The notes beneath the pieces were generated by a model, which was not told the origin of the DNA, ran no database searches, and was given only the letters and a program-made list of their open reading frames with translations. This document shows, piece after piece, positions 1-5,835 of a DNA stretch of 7,165 nt (its first letter is position 1; the number at the start of each line of letters is the position of its first letter). Made by a program: the position numbers and the translations under genes. This stretch comes from an uncultured Gammaproteobacteria bacterium (GTDB lineage Bacteria; Pseudomonadota; Gammaproteobacteria; GCA-002705445; GCA-002716945). Where the stretch lies: assembly GCA_913046125.1 (NCBI GenBank), contig CAJWRL010000044.1:1-7165 (forward strand). Reading direction: 5' to 3'.

Positions 1-1103
1 TTATTGTTATATCCTTTGTTGCTACCTCACAGGCGTCACCAATACCACCAGCACCAAATCTAAATGTTAAAGCTTATGTTGTTATGGATTTTGACAGCAA
101 AATGATTTTAGCTTCATCAAATAAAGATCTAACGCTTCCACCAGCAAGTATAACTAAGATGATGACAGCATATGTAGCCTTCACCGAGTTAAAGGAAAAA
201 AATATTTCTCTTGATGAAGAGATACTGGTTAGTAAAAAAGCCTGGAAAACAGGTGGTTCTAAAATGTTTATTGAAGTGGGAAAAAGAGTGAAAGTCAGAG
301 ATATTCTTCAGGGAGTAATTACTGTTTCCGGAAATGATGCCAGCGTTGCGCTTGCAGAGCATATTTCTGGTGATGAGAAAACTTTTTCAACATACATGAA
401 CCAAATGGCAACCAATCTTGGATTAACCAACACGAATTACACCAATGCAACCGGGCTACCTAGTGATAGTTTATATACAACTGCTGAGGATATTTCTATT
501 TTATCAAGGGCTCTTATTGCAGAGTTTCCAGATCTATATAAACTATATTCCACCAAATCTTTTGAATTTAATGAGATTAAGCAATACTCTAGGAACAAAT
601 TGCTGTTTGTGGATGATAATGTTGATGGAATTAAGACAGGTTTTACCAAGGCTGCAGGTTACTGCCTAGCAAGTTCAGCAAAAAGAGGGAGTAGAAGGCT
701 AATTGCTGTAGTAATGGGTGCGCCAACACCTGATGTTAGGATACAAGCAAGCCGAACACTATTAGAGTATGGTTTCAGATTTTTTGAAACCCATACATTG
801 TTCAAACGTAATACAGCTATATCAACTGCACGCGTATATTCTGGAGAAGAGACAGAAATAAAATTTGGCATCAATGAAGACGCTAAGGTTACTATTCCAA
901 GAAGGCAAAAGAAAAATTTGAAATATGAATACATAGTTGATAGACAGTTGACTGCCCCTATAAAAAAGAATCAAACTATCGGATTTATGCATGTCAAATT
1001 GAAAGATAAAATTATCCAGACTTACAAACTCACTGCTCTTGAGGATATCAATCAAGGATCGCTTTATCGAAGGACAGTTGATTCACTATTGATGGACTTG
1101 TAA
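1..1103 (+). CDS. dacA: D-alanyl-D-alanine carboxypeptidase (PBP5/6 family), 5' end outside window
   Basis: Periplasmic low-molecular-weight penicillin-binding protein that trims the terminal D-Ala from peptidoglycan stem pentapeptides. The frame is open from base 3. The first ATG in the window (84) is not the start, because the 27 codons before it read as the end of a signal peptide (IVISFVATSQA, then SPIPPAPNLN) followed by the family's usual mature N-terminus (KAYVVMD). Numbering from the Met at 84, the three active-site motifs are SITK (22-25, nucleophile Ser22), SGN (82-84) and KTG (184-186), each in standard context. Residues after about 235 form the C-terminal PBP5_C beta domain. The tail after it (GSLYRRTVDSLLMDL) is short; it may be the membrane-anchoring helix, but the amphipathic pattern is weak. 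The TAA stop overlaps the dat start codon by one base (TAATG), so translational coupling is likely. Family assignment is secure; the paralogue (dacA versus dacC) cannot be told. Confidence 0.96.
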   Translation, partial: IVISFVATSQASPIPPAPNLNVKAYVVMDFDSKMILASSNKDLTLPPASITKMMTAYVAFTELKEKNISLDEEILVSKKAWKTGGSKMFIEVGKRVKVRDILQGVITVSGNDASVALAEHISGDEKTFSTYMNQMATNLGLTNTNYTNATGLPSDSLYTTAEDISILSRALIAEFPDLYKLYSTKSFEFNEIKQYSRNKLLFVDDNVDGIKTGFTKAAGYCLASSAKRGSRRLIAVVMGAPTPDVRIQASRTLLEYGFRFFETHTLFKRNTAISTARVYSGEETEIKFGINEDAKVTIPRRQKKNLKYEYIVDRQLTAPIKKNQTIGFMHVKLKDKIIQTYKLTALEDINQGSLYRRTVDSLLMDL

Positions 1104-1963
1104 TGTCTAAGCAAGAGATTGTATATTTAAATGGAAATTACTCTCCAAAACATAAAACAACCCTATCTATCCTTGATAGAGGATTTTTATTTGGTGACGG
1201 AGTTTATGAGCTAATTCCTATTTATAACAAAAAAATATTTTACATAGATGCGCATCTTGAAAGACTAAAAAGTAGTCTACAGCAAATAAACATAGCACCT
1301 TCACTACTTGAGGATTTAGATATTATAGAGATCATCAATAGATTAATTGATCAAAACAATTATGATGATTATTTCATTTATATCCACATTTCACGCGGCG
1401 TGGACCAAAAAAGGAACCACATTTATTCAGAAGATTACGAGCCAACTATATTGATTATGGGAGAAAACTATATTCCTTTTAACCGTGATGTCATTATTAA
1501 TGGAAAAAAAGCTATACTAGAAGACGATTATCGTTGGTTAAAATCAAATATTAAATCTACATCTTTACTTGCGAATGTCCTTATTAAAAATAAAGCAAAT
1601 GATAATGGTGCCTATGAGGCCCTTCTTTTGAGAGATGGATTTCTGACAGAAGGCTCCGCTAGCAATGTTTTTATGGTTAAGGACGGCATTATTAAGACAC
1701 CTAGACTAAGTAATAAGCTACTGCCAGGAATTACGAGGAAATTTTTAGTCGATCTGATAAGTCTACATCACCTAGAATATAGCGAATGCGATATTTCTAA
1801 ACATGAGCTACTTGATGCAGATGAGATATTTTGTTCAAGCTCTACCAATCCAGTTGTGCCAATTACACAAGTCAATGACAAAATCATATGTGAATCTGCA
1901 GGATCTATATCTTTAGACTTGTATAAGCATGCACAAGACTATATTAAGAATTCTTTTAAATAA
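1103..1963 (+). CDS. dat: D-amino acid (D-alanine) aminotransferase, PLP fold type IV
   Basis: Cytoplasmic PLP enzyme that interconverts D-Ala plus 2-oxoglutarate with pyruvate plus D-Glu, supplying D-amino acids for peptidoglycan. The protein has 286 residues, normal for the family. Visible landmarks are the N-terminal DRGFLFGDGVYE block (25-36, with Tyr35), HLERL (51-55) with the phosphate-binding Arg, the Schiff-base Lys151 in NIKSTSLLANVL, and TEGSASNVF (182-190) with Glu183 beneath the cofactor ring. RGVDQKRNH (98-106) keeps the Arg-x-His pair (Arg104, His106) that forms the substrate carboxylate trap in the Bacillus D-amino acid transaminase. This separates it from the sister enzymes IlvE (branched-chain transaminase) and PabC (aminodeoxychorismate lyase). 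It overlaps dacA by one base, so substrate release and reuse are encoded together. It is followed directly by a terminator; ybeD and lipB, neighbours of dacA in many gammaproteobacteria, do not follow. Confidence 0.93.
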   Translation: MSKQEIVYLNGNYSPKHKTTLSILDRGFLFGDGVYELIPIYNKKIFYIDAHLERLKSSLQQINIAPSLLEDLDIIEIINRLIDQNNYDDYFIYIHISRGVDQKRNHIYSEDYEPTILIMGENYIPFNRDVIINGKKAILEDDYRWLKSNIKSTSLLANVLIKNKANDNGAYEALLLRDGFLTEGSASNVFMVKDGIIKTPRLSNKLLPGITRKFLVDLISLHHLEYSECDISKHELLDADEIFCSSSTNPVVPITQVNDKIICESAGSISLDLYKHAQDYIKNSFK

Positions 1964-1965
1964 AA

Positions 1966-1994
1966 AAACCGCTGAATCTAGAATTCAGCGGTTT
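1966..1994. terminator. Bidirectional rho-independent terminator between dat and the lipoprotein gene
   Basis: A perfect 12-base-pair inverted repeat (AAACCGCTGAAT at 1966-1977, ATTCAGCGGTTT at 1983-1994) encloses the five-base loop CTAGA. It begins three bases after the dat stop codon. On the minus strand the stem runs into a U tract (complement of the seven A at 1962-1968), the classical arrangement for stopping the lipoprotein transcript whose gene ends at 2026. On the plus strand the tail is only TTTAT, so termination of dacA-dat relies more on stem strength. Confidence 0.88.
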
Positions 1995-2025
1995 ATGATC
2001 TTACGAAAGTTAAATAACGTAAATT

Positions 2026-2244
2026 TTAGTTAGGCTGGCACTCGTAAGCTGCTGCTTTCATTTCCATAGCCTTAGCTGCACACTCATCGCGAGATGATAC
2101 AGGACCTATAGTTTCAAAACGATCGAAGTCATTTTCGATTGGATATACTTTCACCATATATTCTGATGGAGCACTGGTGCCGCCACCGCAAGCAGTGATA
2201 ATTCCTGTTAAAAGTAGTACAGATAGAAGTTTAAAATGTCTCAT
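2026..2244 (-). CDS. Small hypothetical lipoprotein
   Basis: A 72-residue protein of unknown function. The N-terminus is a type II signal peptide: MRHFK, a hydrophobic stretch, then the lipobox ITAC with Cys19 as the lipidated residue, followed by a Gly-rich linker (GGG). The mature part is only about 54 residues, with two further cysteines (Cys55 and Cys69) that could form a disulfide in the periplasm, and an Ala-rich helix between them. A Shine-Dalgarno sequence AGGGGG (complement of 2249-2254) lies four bases before the ATG, and a hairpin terminator follows the stop, so it looks like a genuine monocistronic gene. No Asp follows the lipid Cys, so outer-membrane sorting is the default expectation in this type of bacterium. 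I do not recognise a family; similar small lipoproteins are scattered and usually unannotated. Confidence 0.8.
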   Translation of the reverse strand: MRHFKLLSVLLLTGIITACGGGTSAPSEYMVKVYPIENDFDRFETIGPVSSRDECAAKAMEMKAAAYECQPN

Positions 2245-2278
2245 TTGACCCCCTAGTCGTAATTACACTTAATACTTT

Positions 2279-2284
2279 ATCATA
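2279..2284 (-). promoter_or_regulatory. Possible -10 element for the small lipoprotein gene
   Basis: The minus strand reads TATGAT here (five of six matches to TATAAT), about 34 bases upstream of the lipoprotein ATG, giving a leader of roughly 28 bases. No convincing -35 hexamer is found at the usual distance, so this is a weak call. Confidence 0.25.
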
Positions 2285-2384
2285 ATTAAAATCATCTTGG
2301 ACAGATATTTAAGTAAAATAGATGAGTTATTTAAGTTTTATTAACATAAATCTCAGTTTTGCGAAGTCTATTATTTAAATAGTT

Positions 2385-2413
2385 TTGTATTTCCAGTTAA
2401 ATATGACTAAAAT
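2385..2413 (+). promoter_or_regulatory. Candidate sigma-70 promoter for the DUF1326-DUF2182 module
   Basis: TTGTAT (2385-2390) and TAAAAT (2408-2413) are separated by exactly 17 bases. The -10 matches five of six consensus positions, the -35 three of six. Transcription would begin near 2420, leaving about 60 bases of leader before the preferred start at 2481. The rest of the 2245-2453 gap is AT-rich; I see no obvious operator palindrome or riboswitch in it. Confidence 0.35.
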
Positions 2414-2480
2414 GTATGAGGGGTAAATCATTATTAGTAAATGCTAATATTGAATGCTATTTAATAAAATGGGAATGAAT

Positions 2481-3260
2481 ATGAAAAAAGATAAAACTCA
2501 AGTTTCAAATTCTAAAAGAGGTTTTCTAAAAGGATTAGGCGCTGTAGCTGCAGCTACACCTATCATCGGTTCCATGTTTGGCTCTGATGATGCCAATGCT
2601 GCAAAAGCAGATCACGAGATGTACCTTCGAGGCACATATTTCGAATCTTGCACTTGCGATACTATATGTCCTTGTCTTCTTCTTCTAGATCCAACACAAG
2701 GTTATTGTAAAGCTTTCTTAACTTGGAACATTGAGAAAGGTCACGTTGGAAATGTCGATGTGAGCGGGCTTAATGTCTCAATGTGGTTGAATGCGCCGCA
2801 AAATCTACTAAAAGGTCAATTTGAGATGGCCGTCTATATCGATGAACGTGCTAACAATGCACAATTCAACGCACTGAGAGAAGCTTATCATGGAGCTTAT
2901 GGTGGACACTTAGGTGTTATCGCTAGTCTTGGTAAAGGAGCTGAGGGCGCACCTCGAGAATACCTACCAACTAAAAGAGCGAAAATTACTTATATGGTTA
3001 ATTCACCATCTAGACATGTAATTGTCGAGGGTATAGCTGAGAATAAAATGGAACAACTTGCTGGTGCTGCTGGTCGTCCAGTGATGGTGCATGACACACC
3101 TCTAGCAGTTGCGCCACCGTATCCAATTACCGTAAGTAAAGCATCTAAGCTTACTTATAATGATCATGGCATAAGCCATTCATGGGAAGGTGGAAATGGC
3201 TTAAGTTCTCCATTCGTATATCGTGATGGTGCTAACAAACAACAAGCGATCGAAGTTTAA
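2481..3260 (+). CDS. Exported DUF1326 family protein with a CxC...CPC cysteine cluster
   Basis: Function unknown. Four in-frame ATGs compete (2454, 2469, 2475, 2481). I prefer 2481 because GGGA (2471-2474) sits six bases before it and the product then begins MKKDKTQ; this gives 259 residues. Numbering from 2481, SKRGFLK (11-17) followed by an Ala-rich hydrophobic stretch resembles a Tat signal, but with Lys-Arg in place of Arg-Arg; cleavage near ANAA (38-41) is plausible. The mature domain matches DUF1326 as I remember it: ESCTCDTICPC (55-65) with Cys57, 59, 63 and 65, a fifth Cys76 in QGYCKAF, a GLNV segment and a C-terminal SWEGGNGLSSPF block. Grouped cysteines suggest metal binding or thiol chemistry, which is inference. 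The DUF2182 gene follows after a 53-base gap containing a hairpin; DUF1326 and DUF2182 genes are often neighbours, so a joint role is likely. Confidence 0.87.
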   Translation: MKKDKTQVSNSKRGFLKGLGAVAAATPIIGSMFGSDDANAAKADHEMYLRGTYFESCTCDTICPCLLLLDPTQGYCKAFLTWNIEKGHVGNVDVSGLNVSMWLNAPQNLLKGQFEMAVYIDERANNAQFNALREAYHGAYGGHLGVIASLGKGAEGAPREYLPTKRAKITYMVNSPSRHVIVEGIAENKMEQLAGAAGRPVMVHDTPLAVAPPYPITVSKASKLTYNDHGISHSWEGGNGLSSPFVYRDGANKQQAIEV

Positions 3261-3274
3261 CTTCAAAATAGATA

Positions 3275-3300
3275 AATGGCCTGCTAACATGCAGGCCATT
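3275..3300 (+). terminator. Intercistronic hairpin: terminator, attenuator or mRNA-stability element
   Basis: AATGGCCTGC (3275-3284) pairs perfectly with GCAGGCCATT (3291-3300) around the loop TAACAT. It lies 14 bases after the DUF1326 stop and is followed by CTTATTT, an imperfect U-rich tail. It ends 13 bases before the DUF2182 ATG, so it can be a partial terminator that sets the ratio of the two proteins, a 3' end protecting the first cistron, or a structure influencing initiation at the second. Confidence 0.65.
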
Positions 3301-3313
3301 CTTATTTAACCCC

Positions 3314-4210
3314 ATGAACGACAAAGCAATACAAGCACCTCTAAAAGATAGAATGATCGTATACGTTGGAGTAGCCATTGTTCTTATGTTTTCATGGCTT
3401 TACATTCTTGGAATGGGCTGGCACATGAATACACTTCCATTTACTGATAACACAACCATGAGTATGGACATGTCACAAGATTCTATGAGCATGAAAGACA
3501 ATGGCATGGAGATGAATAAGCAAGAAATGAAGGATATGAATCAGGAATCAAATATGATTACTGAAGTTTTGACATGGATGCCCCCAATGGGAAATATGTG
3601 GGCTTTAACTGATTTCTTTTTATTATTTATGATGTGGGCTGTTATGATGATCGCCATGATGACCCCATCAATACTTCCAATGCTCATGTTGTATACAACT
3701 CTTAATGCCAGGAAAAAAGTTCAAGGACAAGAATCTGCATCAACGATGATTCTTCTTGCTGGCTATTTATCAAGCTGGGTGTTATTTAGTTTGTTCATTA
3801 CTTTTCCTCAGTACTTTTTACACACAAACGGATTTCTAAATATGATGATGGAACCTATACACGCTTATCTTGCTGCCTTTGTTCTTGTCTTGGCTGGAAT
3901 TTATCAGTTTACACCATACAAAGACGCCTGTTTAAATGTTTGCCAATCACCTCTGAGTTTTCTTACTAATAACTGGCAAGACGGTAATTTGGGAGCCTTT
4001 ATCATTGGTTATAAACACGGCTTTTATTGCGTTGGTTGTTGCTGGGCGTTAATGCTCACTCTTTTTGCACTTGGTGTAATGAATATTCTTTGGGTAATAG
4101 TCCTAACAGTCTTTGTTTTATTTGAGAAAGTCTCTTACAACTATCCTTTAATTTATAGAAGAGCAGTAGGTGCTTTTTTAATCATGTGGGGTCTTGTTCT
4201 AGTCGTCTAG
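3314..4210 (+). CDS. DUF2182 multi-pass membrane protein with methionine-rich loop
   Basis: A 298-residue integral membrane protein; DUF2182 carries the general label of predicted metal-binding membrane protein. Hydrophobic segments lie at about 14-36, 97-130, 143-168, 183-199, 227-270 (long enough for two) and 284-298. Between the first two is a hydrophilic loop (37-96) with 14 methionines (38, 49, 51, 53, 58, 60, 65, 67, 72, 75, 81, 89, 92, 95), arranged as MxM and MxxM, the kind of motif used for Cu(I) or Ag(I) in proteins such as Ctr1 and CusF. The family signature follows as HGFYCVGCCWALM (236-248) with Cys239, 242 and 243, plus Cys206 and Cys210 in CLNVC. No Shine-Dalgarno precedes the ATG (TTTAACCCC), and a hairpin occupies the space just upstream. 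The last 29 bases overlap the 3' end of murU on the other strand. Family call firm; metal role inferred. Confidence 0.88.
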   Translation: MNDKAIQAPLKDRMIVYVGVAIVLMFSWLYILGMGWHMNTLPFTDNTTMSMDMSQDSMSMKDNGMEMNKQEMKDMNQESNMITEVLTWMPPMGNMWALTDFFLLFMMWAVMMIAMMTPSILPMLMLYTTLNARKKVQGQESASTMILLAGYLSSWVLFSLFITFPQYFLHTNGFLNMMMEPIHAYLAAFVLVLAGIYQFTPYKDACLNVCQSPLSFLTNNWQDGNLGAFIIGYKHGFYCVGCCWALMLTLFALGVMNILWVIVLTVFVLFEKVSYNYPLIYRRAVGAFLIMWGLVLVV

Positions 4211-4823
4211 CTTTTTCTAGACGCTCTGGAGTTCCGATATCCATCCATTTCCCATCATAGATGCTGAAAGCTATTCTTTTTTCTGATCTAAGGATATCAC
4301 CGAGTTCAACATCGCTGTGTTTTATGAACAGCTCCCTATGATATTTTCCTATACCTGAAAACACATAGCTATTACCCACAAATAAGTTTTTTCCATCACA
4401 GCTAAAATCCCCATCTAAGTAATCAGGTGTATTCGTTAAAACAATGTGAGCTAAACTTTCTTCAAGTTTTAAAAACTTCAAATCTTTTAGATTATAATCT
4501 GTCCAAATATCGCTATTAATGACAATGAATTCCTCATCATCAAAACTTTTGATAATATTTCTTATTCCTTCGGCAGTACCAAGTGGCTCATCTCCTTCGT
4601 CAACCAGGTGAATATCAATATCTAGTGTTTTGATATAATCGATAATCACATTTTTTTTATAAGCGACGTTGATAGTAATTTCATTAAGTCCAGAATTTCT
4701 ACAAAGATTGATTTTATTCTCAAGTAAATATTCACCATTAATTTCTAACATAGGTTTAGGAGTATCCTTTGTGAGAGGCATCATTCTTGTGCCTTTTCCT
4801 GAAGATAATATGATAACTCTCAT
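4182..4823 (-). CDS. murU: N-acetylmuramate alpha-1-phosphate uridylyltransferase
   Basis: Cytoplasmic nucleotidyltransferase that makes UDP-MurNAc from MurNAc alpha-1-phosphate and UTP, the last step of the cell-wall recycling route described in Pseudomonas, which bypasses MurA/MurB and so the fosfomycin target. The 213 residues show the sugar-nucleotide transferase fold: the N-terminal loop GKGTRMMPLT (9-18), TPKP (21-24) with Lys23, EPLGTAEGI (79-87), metal-binding NSDIWTDY (103-110) with Asp105, and the MurU-like C-terminal WMDIGTPERL (193-202). The residues before the loop are Ser-Ser where Ala-Ala is usual. The start overlaps the amgK stop by four bases (ATGA), with SD-like GAGAAG (complement of 4832-4837) eight bases upstream, so the two are translationally coupled. 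From sequence alone it could be another sugar-1-phosphate nucleotidyltransferase; pairing with amgK decides the call. Confidence 0.9.
   Translation of the reverse strand: MRVIILSSGKGTRMMPLTKDTPKPMLEINGEYLLENKINLCRNSGLNEITINVAYKKNVIIDYIKTLDIDIHLVDEGDEPLGTAEGIRNIIKSFDDEEFIVINSDIWTDYNLKDLKFLKLEESLAHIVLTNTPDYLDGDFSCDGKNLFVGNSYVFSGIGKYHRELFIKHSDVELGDILRSEKRIAFSIYDGKWMDIGTPERLEKARRLEQDPT
4204..4223. terminator. Small hairpin at the convergent DUF2182/murU junction
   Basis: CGTCTAG (4204-4210, including the DUF2182 stop codon) pairs with CTAGACG (4217-4223) around CTTTTT. The stem has seven base pairs and no U tract follows on either strand, so it is a weak terminator candidate. It lies inside the last codons of murU and could be chance. 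I see no better terminator at this junction. Confidence 0.3.
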
Positions 4824-5797
4824 TTTGAAATCTTCTCATGTAAATTTAGATCGCTAAAAATCTCATTTAGATTAGTAAGATCTTTATATTTCTTCAATGT
4901 TTTTTCAATATACGAATAAGTTCTTGGGATATCTTGAAGATAATTATCTTTGTTATCTCTATAATTCAAACGGGAAAATATACCAATAGCTTTAATATGT
5001 CTTTGGAGTCCTGTCATATCAAACCAATATCTAAAATCTGAAATATTATTTATGTTATTAGATTTAATTCTTGTAAAAAAACTCTCAAGCATATCTTCTA
5101 TAAGACCATCATCCCATGTTACGTAGCAGTCTTTAAGTAGGGATACTAAATCATATGTTATAGGTCCAATTACTGCGTCTTGATAATCGATAACTCCAGG
5201 ATTATTAGTATCAGTAACAAGAAGGTTTCTTGAATGAAAATCTCTATGAACAAATGTCTGAGGAATATCTTTGAGCAATACATTAAGTCTATTGAACTCT
5301 GTATTTATCGGATCAAGATATCCATCATCTTTATTAATCTCTAGATGATTTCCTAAAAACCAATCTATGAATAAATTGTTTTCCTCTTGGTACAACTCAT
5401 CAAAAGATTCTAAATCAGAACAATCCACACTGATCTGCATTTTAACAATTGTTTCAAGCGCATCAGTGTATAAACAGTAAACTGTTTCGCTATCAAGCTT
5501 TCTAGAATATAAATCATCTCCTAGATCAGATAGCACTAAAAAGCCGTTTTCATGGTGACATTCAAAAAGTTTAGGTACATTTACTTTTGCCTCATGAAGT
5601 TTTTTTGTTACCGAAATGAATGAGTTTAGATTTTCTTTATCGGGAGGACAGTCCATAACTACATAAGAGAGTTCATTTTTTTTTACACGGTAATATTTCC
5701 TAAAACTTGCATCACCTGATAAATTTACCAAAGATGTTTTTTCGTAACTATTTTCATCTAGCCAAGTAACTAGTTTTTGCTCTCTATCACTATCCAT
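4820..5797 (-). CDS. amgK: Anomeric MurNAc/GlcNAc kinase (aminoglycoside phosphotransferase fold)
   Basis: Cytoplasmic kinase that phosphorylates the anomeric carbon of MurNAc (and GlcNAc) recovered from peptidoglycan turnover, giving the alpha-1-phosphate used by MurU. The 325 residues show SGDASFRKYYR (27-37) in the N-lobe, the catalytic Brenner motif HRDFHSRN (184-191, base Asp186), the metal-binding DYQDA (204-208, Asp204) followed by the highly characteristic GPITYDLVSLLKDCYV stretch, and the C-terminal LQRHIKAIGIFSRL (264-277). These match AmgK closely and separate it from antibiotic-modifying phosphotransferases of the same fold. It is the first gene of the amgK-murU operon. No Shine-Dalgarno is visible before the ATG; the gene lies 28 bases from the divergent mazG, so its mRNA leader is probably very short. 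Confidence 0.93.
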   Translation of the reverse strand: MDSDREQKLVTWLDENSYEKTSLVNLSGDASFRKYYRVKKNELSYVVMDCPPDKENLNSFISVTKKLHEAKVNVPKLFECHHENGFLVLSDLGDDLYSRKLDSETVYCLYTDALETIVKMQISVDCSDLESFDELYQEENNLFIDWFLGNHLEINKDDGYLDPINTEFNRLNVLLKDIPQTFVHRDFHSRNLLVTDTNNPGVIDYQDAVIGPITYDLVSLLKDCYVTWDDGLIEDMLESFFTRIKSNNINNISDFRYWFDMTGLQRHIKAIGIFSRLNYRDNKDNYLQDIPRTYSYIEKTLKKYKDLTNLNEIFSDLNLHEKISK

Positions 5798-5808
5798 TTC
5801 GATATATT

Positions 5809-5835
5809 ACTATATAATCTCGCGAATGAAGTCAA
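5809..5835 (-). promoter_or_regulatory. Candidate amgK-murU promoter reaching into the mazG coding region
   Basis: On the minus strand TTGACT (complement of 5830-5835) and TATAGT (complement of 5809-5814) each match five of six consensus bases, but the spacer of 15 is short. The -35 lies within the first codons of mazG. Transcription would begin near 5802, only about five bases before the amgK ATG, which fits the lack of a ribosome binding site. Confidence 0.4.
5813..5818 (+). promoter_or_regulatory. Perfect -10 element (TATAAT) directly before mazG
   Basis: TATAAT ends seven bases before the mazG ATG, so initiation at normal distance would fall on or beside the A of the start codon and give a leaderless mRNA. 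No -35 hexamer is recognisable 15-19 bases upstream. It overlaps the minus-strand -10 candidate by two bases, so the two promoters would compete for polymerase. Confidence 0.45.

Noticed and set aside
84..86. ATG as the start of the carboxypeptidase gene
   Set aside because: The codons before it, open to the window edge, encode the end of a signal peptide and the conserved mature N-terminus, so the true start lies outside the window.
437..1055. Several open frames of 70-91 codons on both strands inside dacA
   Set aside because: They lie wholly within a well-supported gene, have no recognisable domain and no matching ribosome binding site; shadows of the real frame.
2416..2478. Possible 20-codon leader peptide upstream of the DUF1326 gene
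   Set aside because: No Shine-Dalgarno precedes it, the composition is unremarkable (MRGKSLLVNA...) and there is no attenuator-like structure tied to it; chance open frame.
4669..4857. Plus-strand open frame of 62 codons across the amgK/murU junction
   Set aside because: It is antisense to two firmly identified genes and shows no domain or initiation signal.
4820..5797. Aminoglycoside resistance phosphotransferase
   Set aside because: The fold is shared, but the DYQDA-GPITYDLVSLL and LQRHIKAIGIF signatures and the overlap with murU identify the sugar kinase AmgK.
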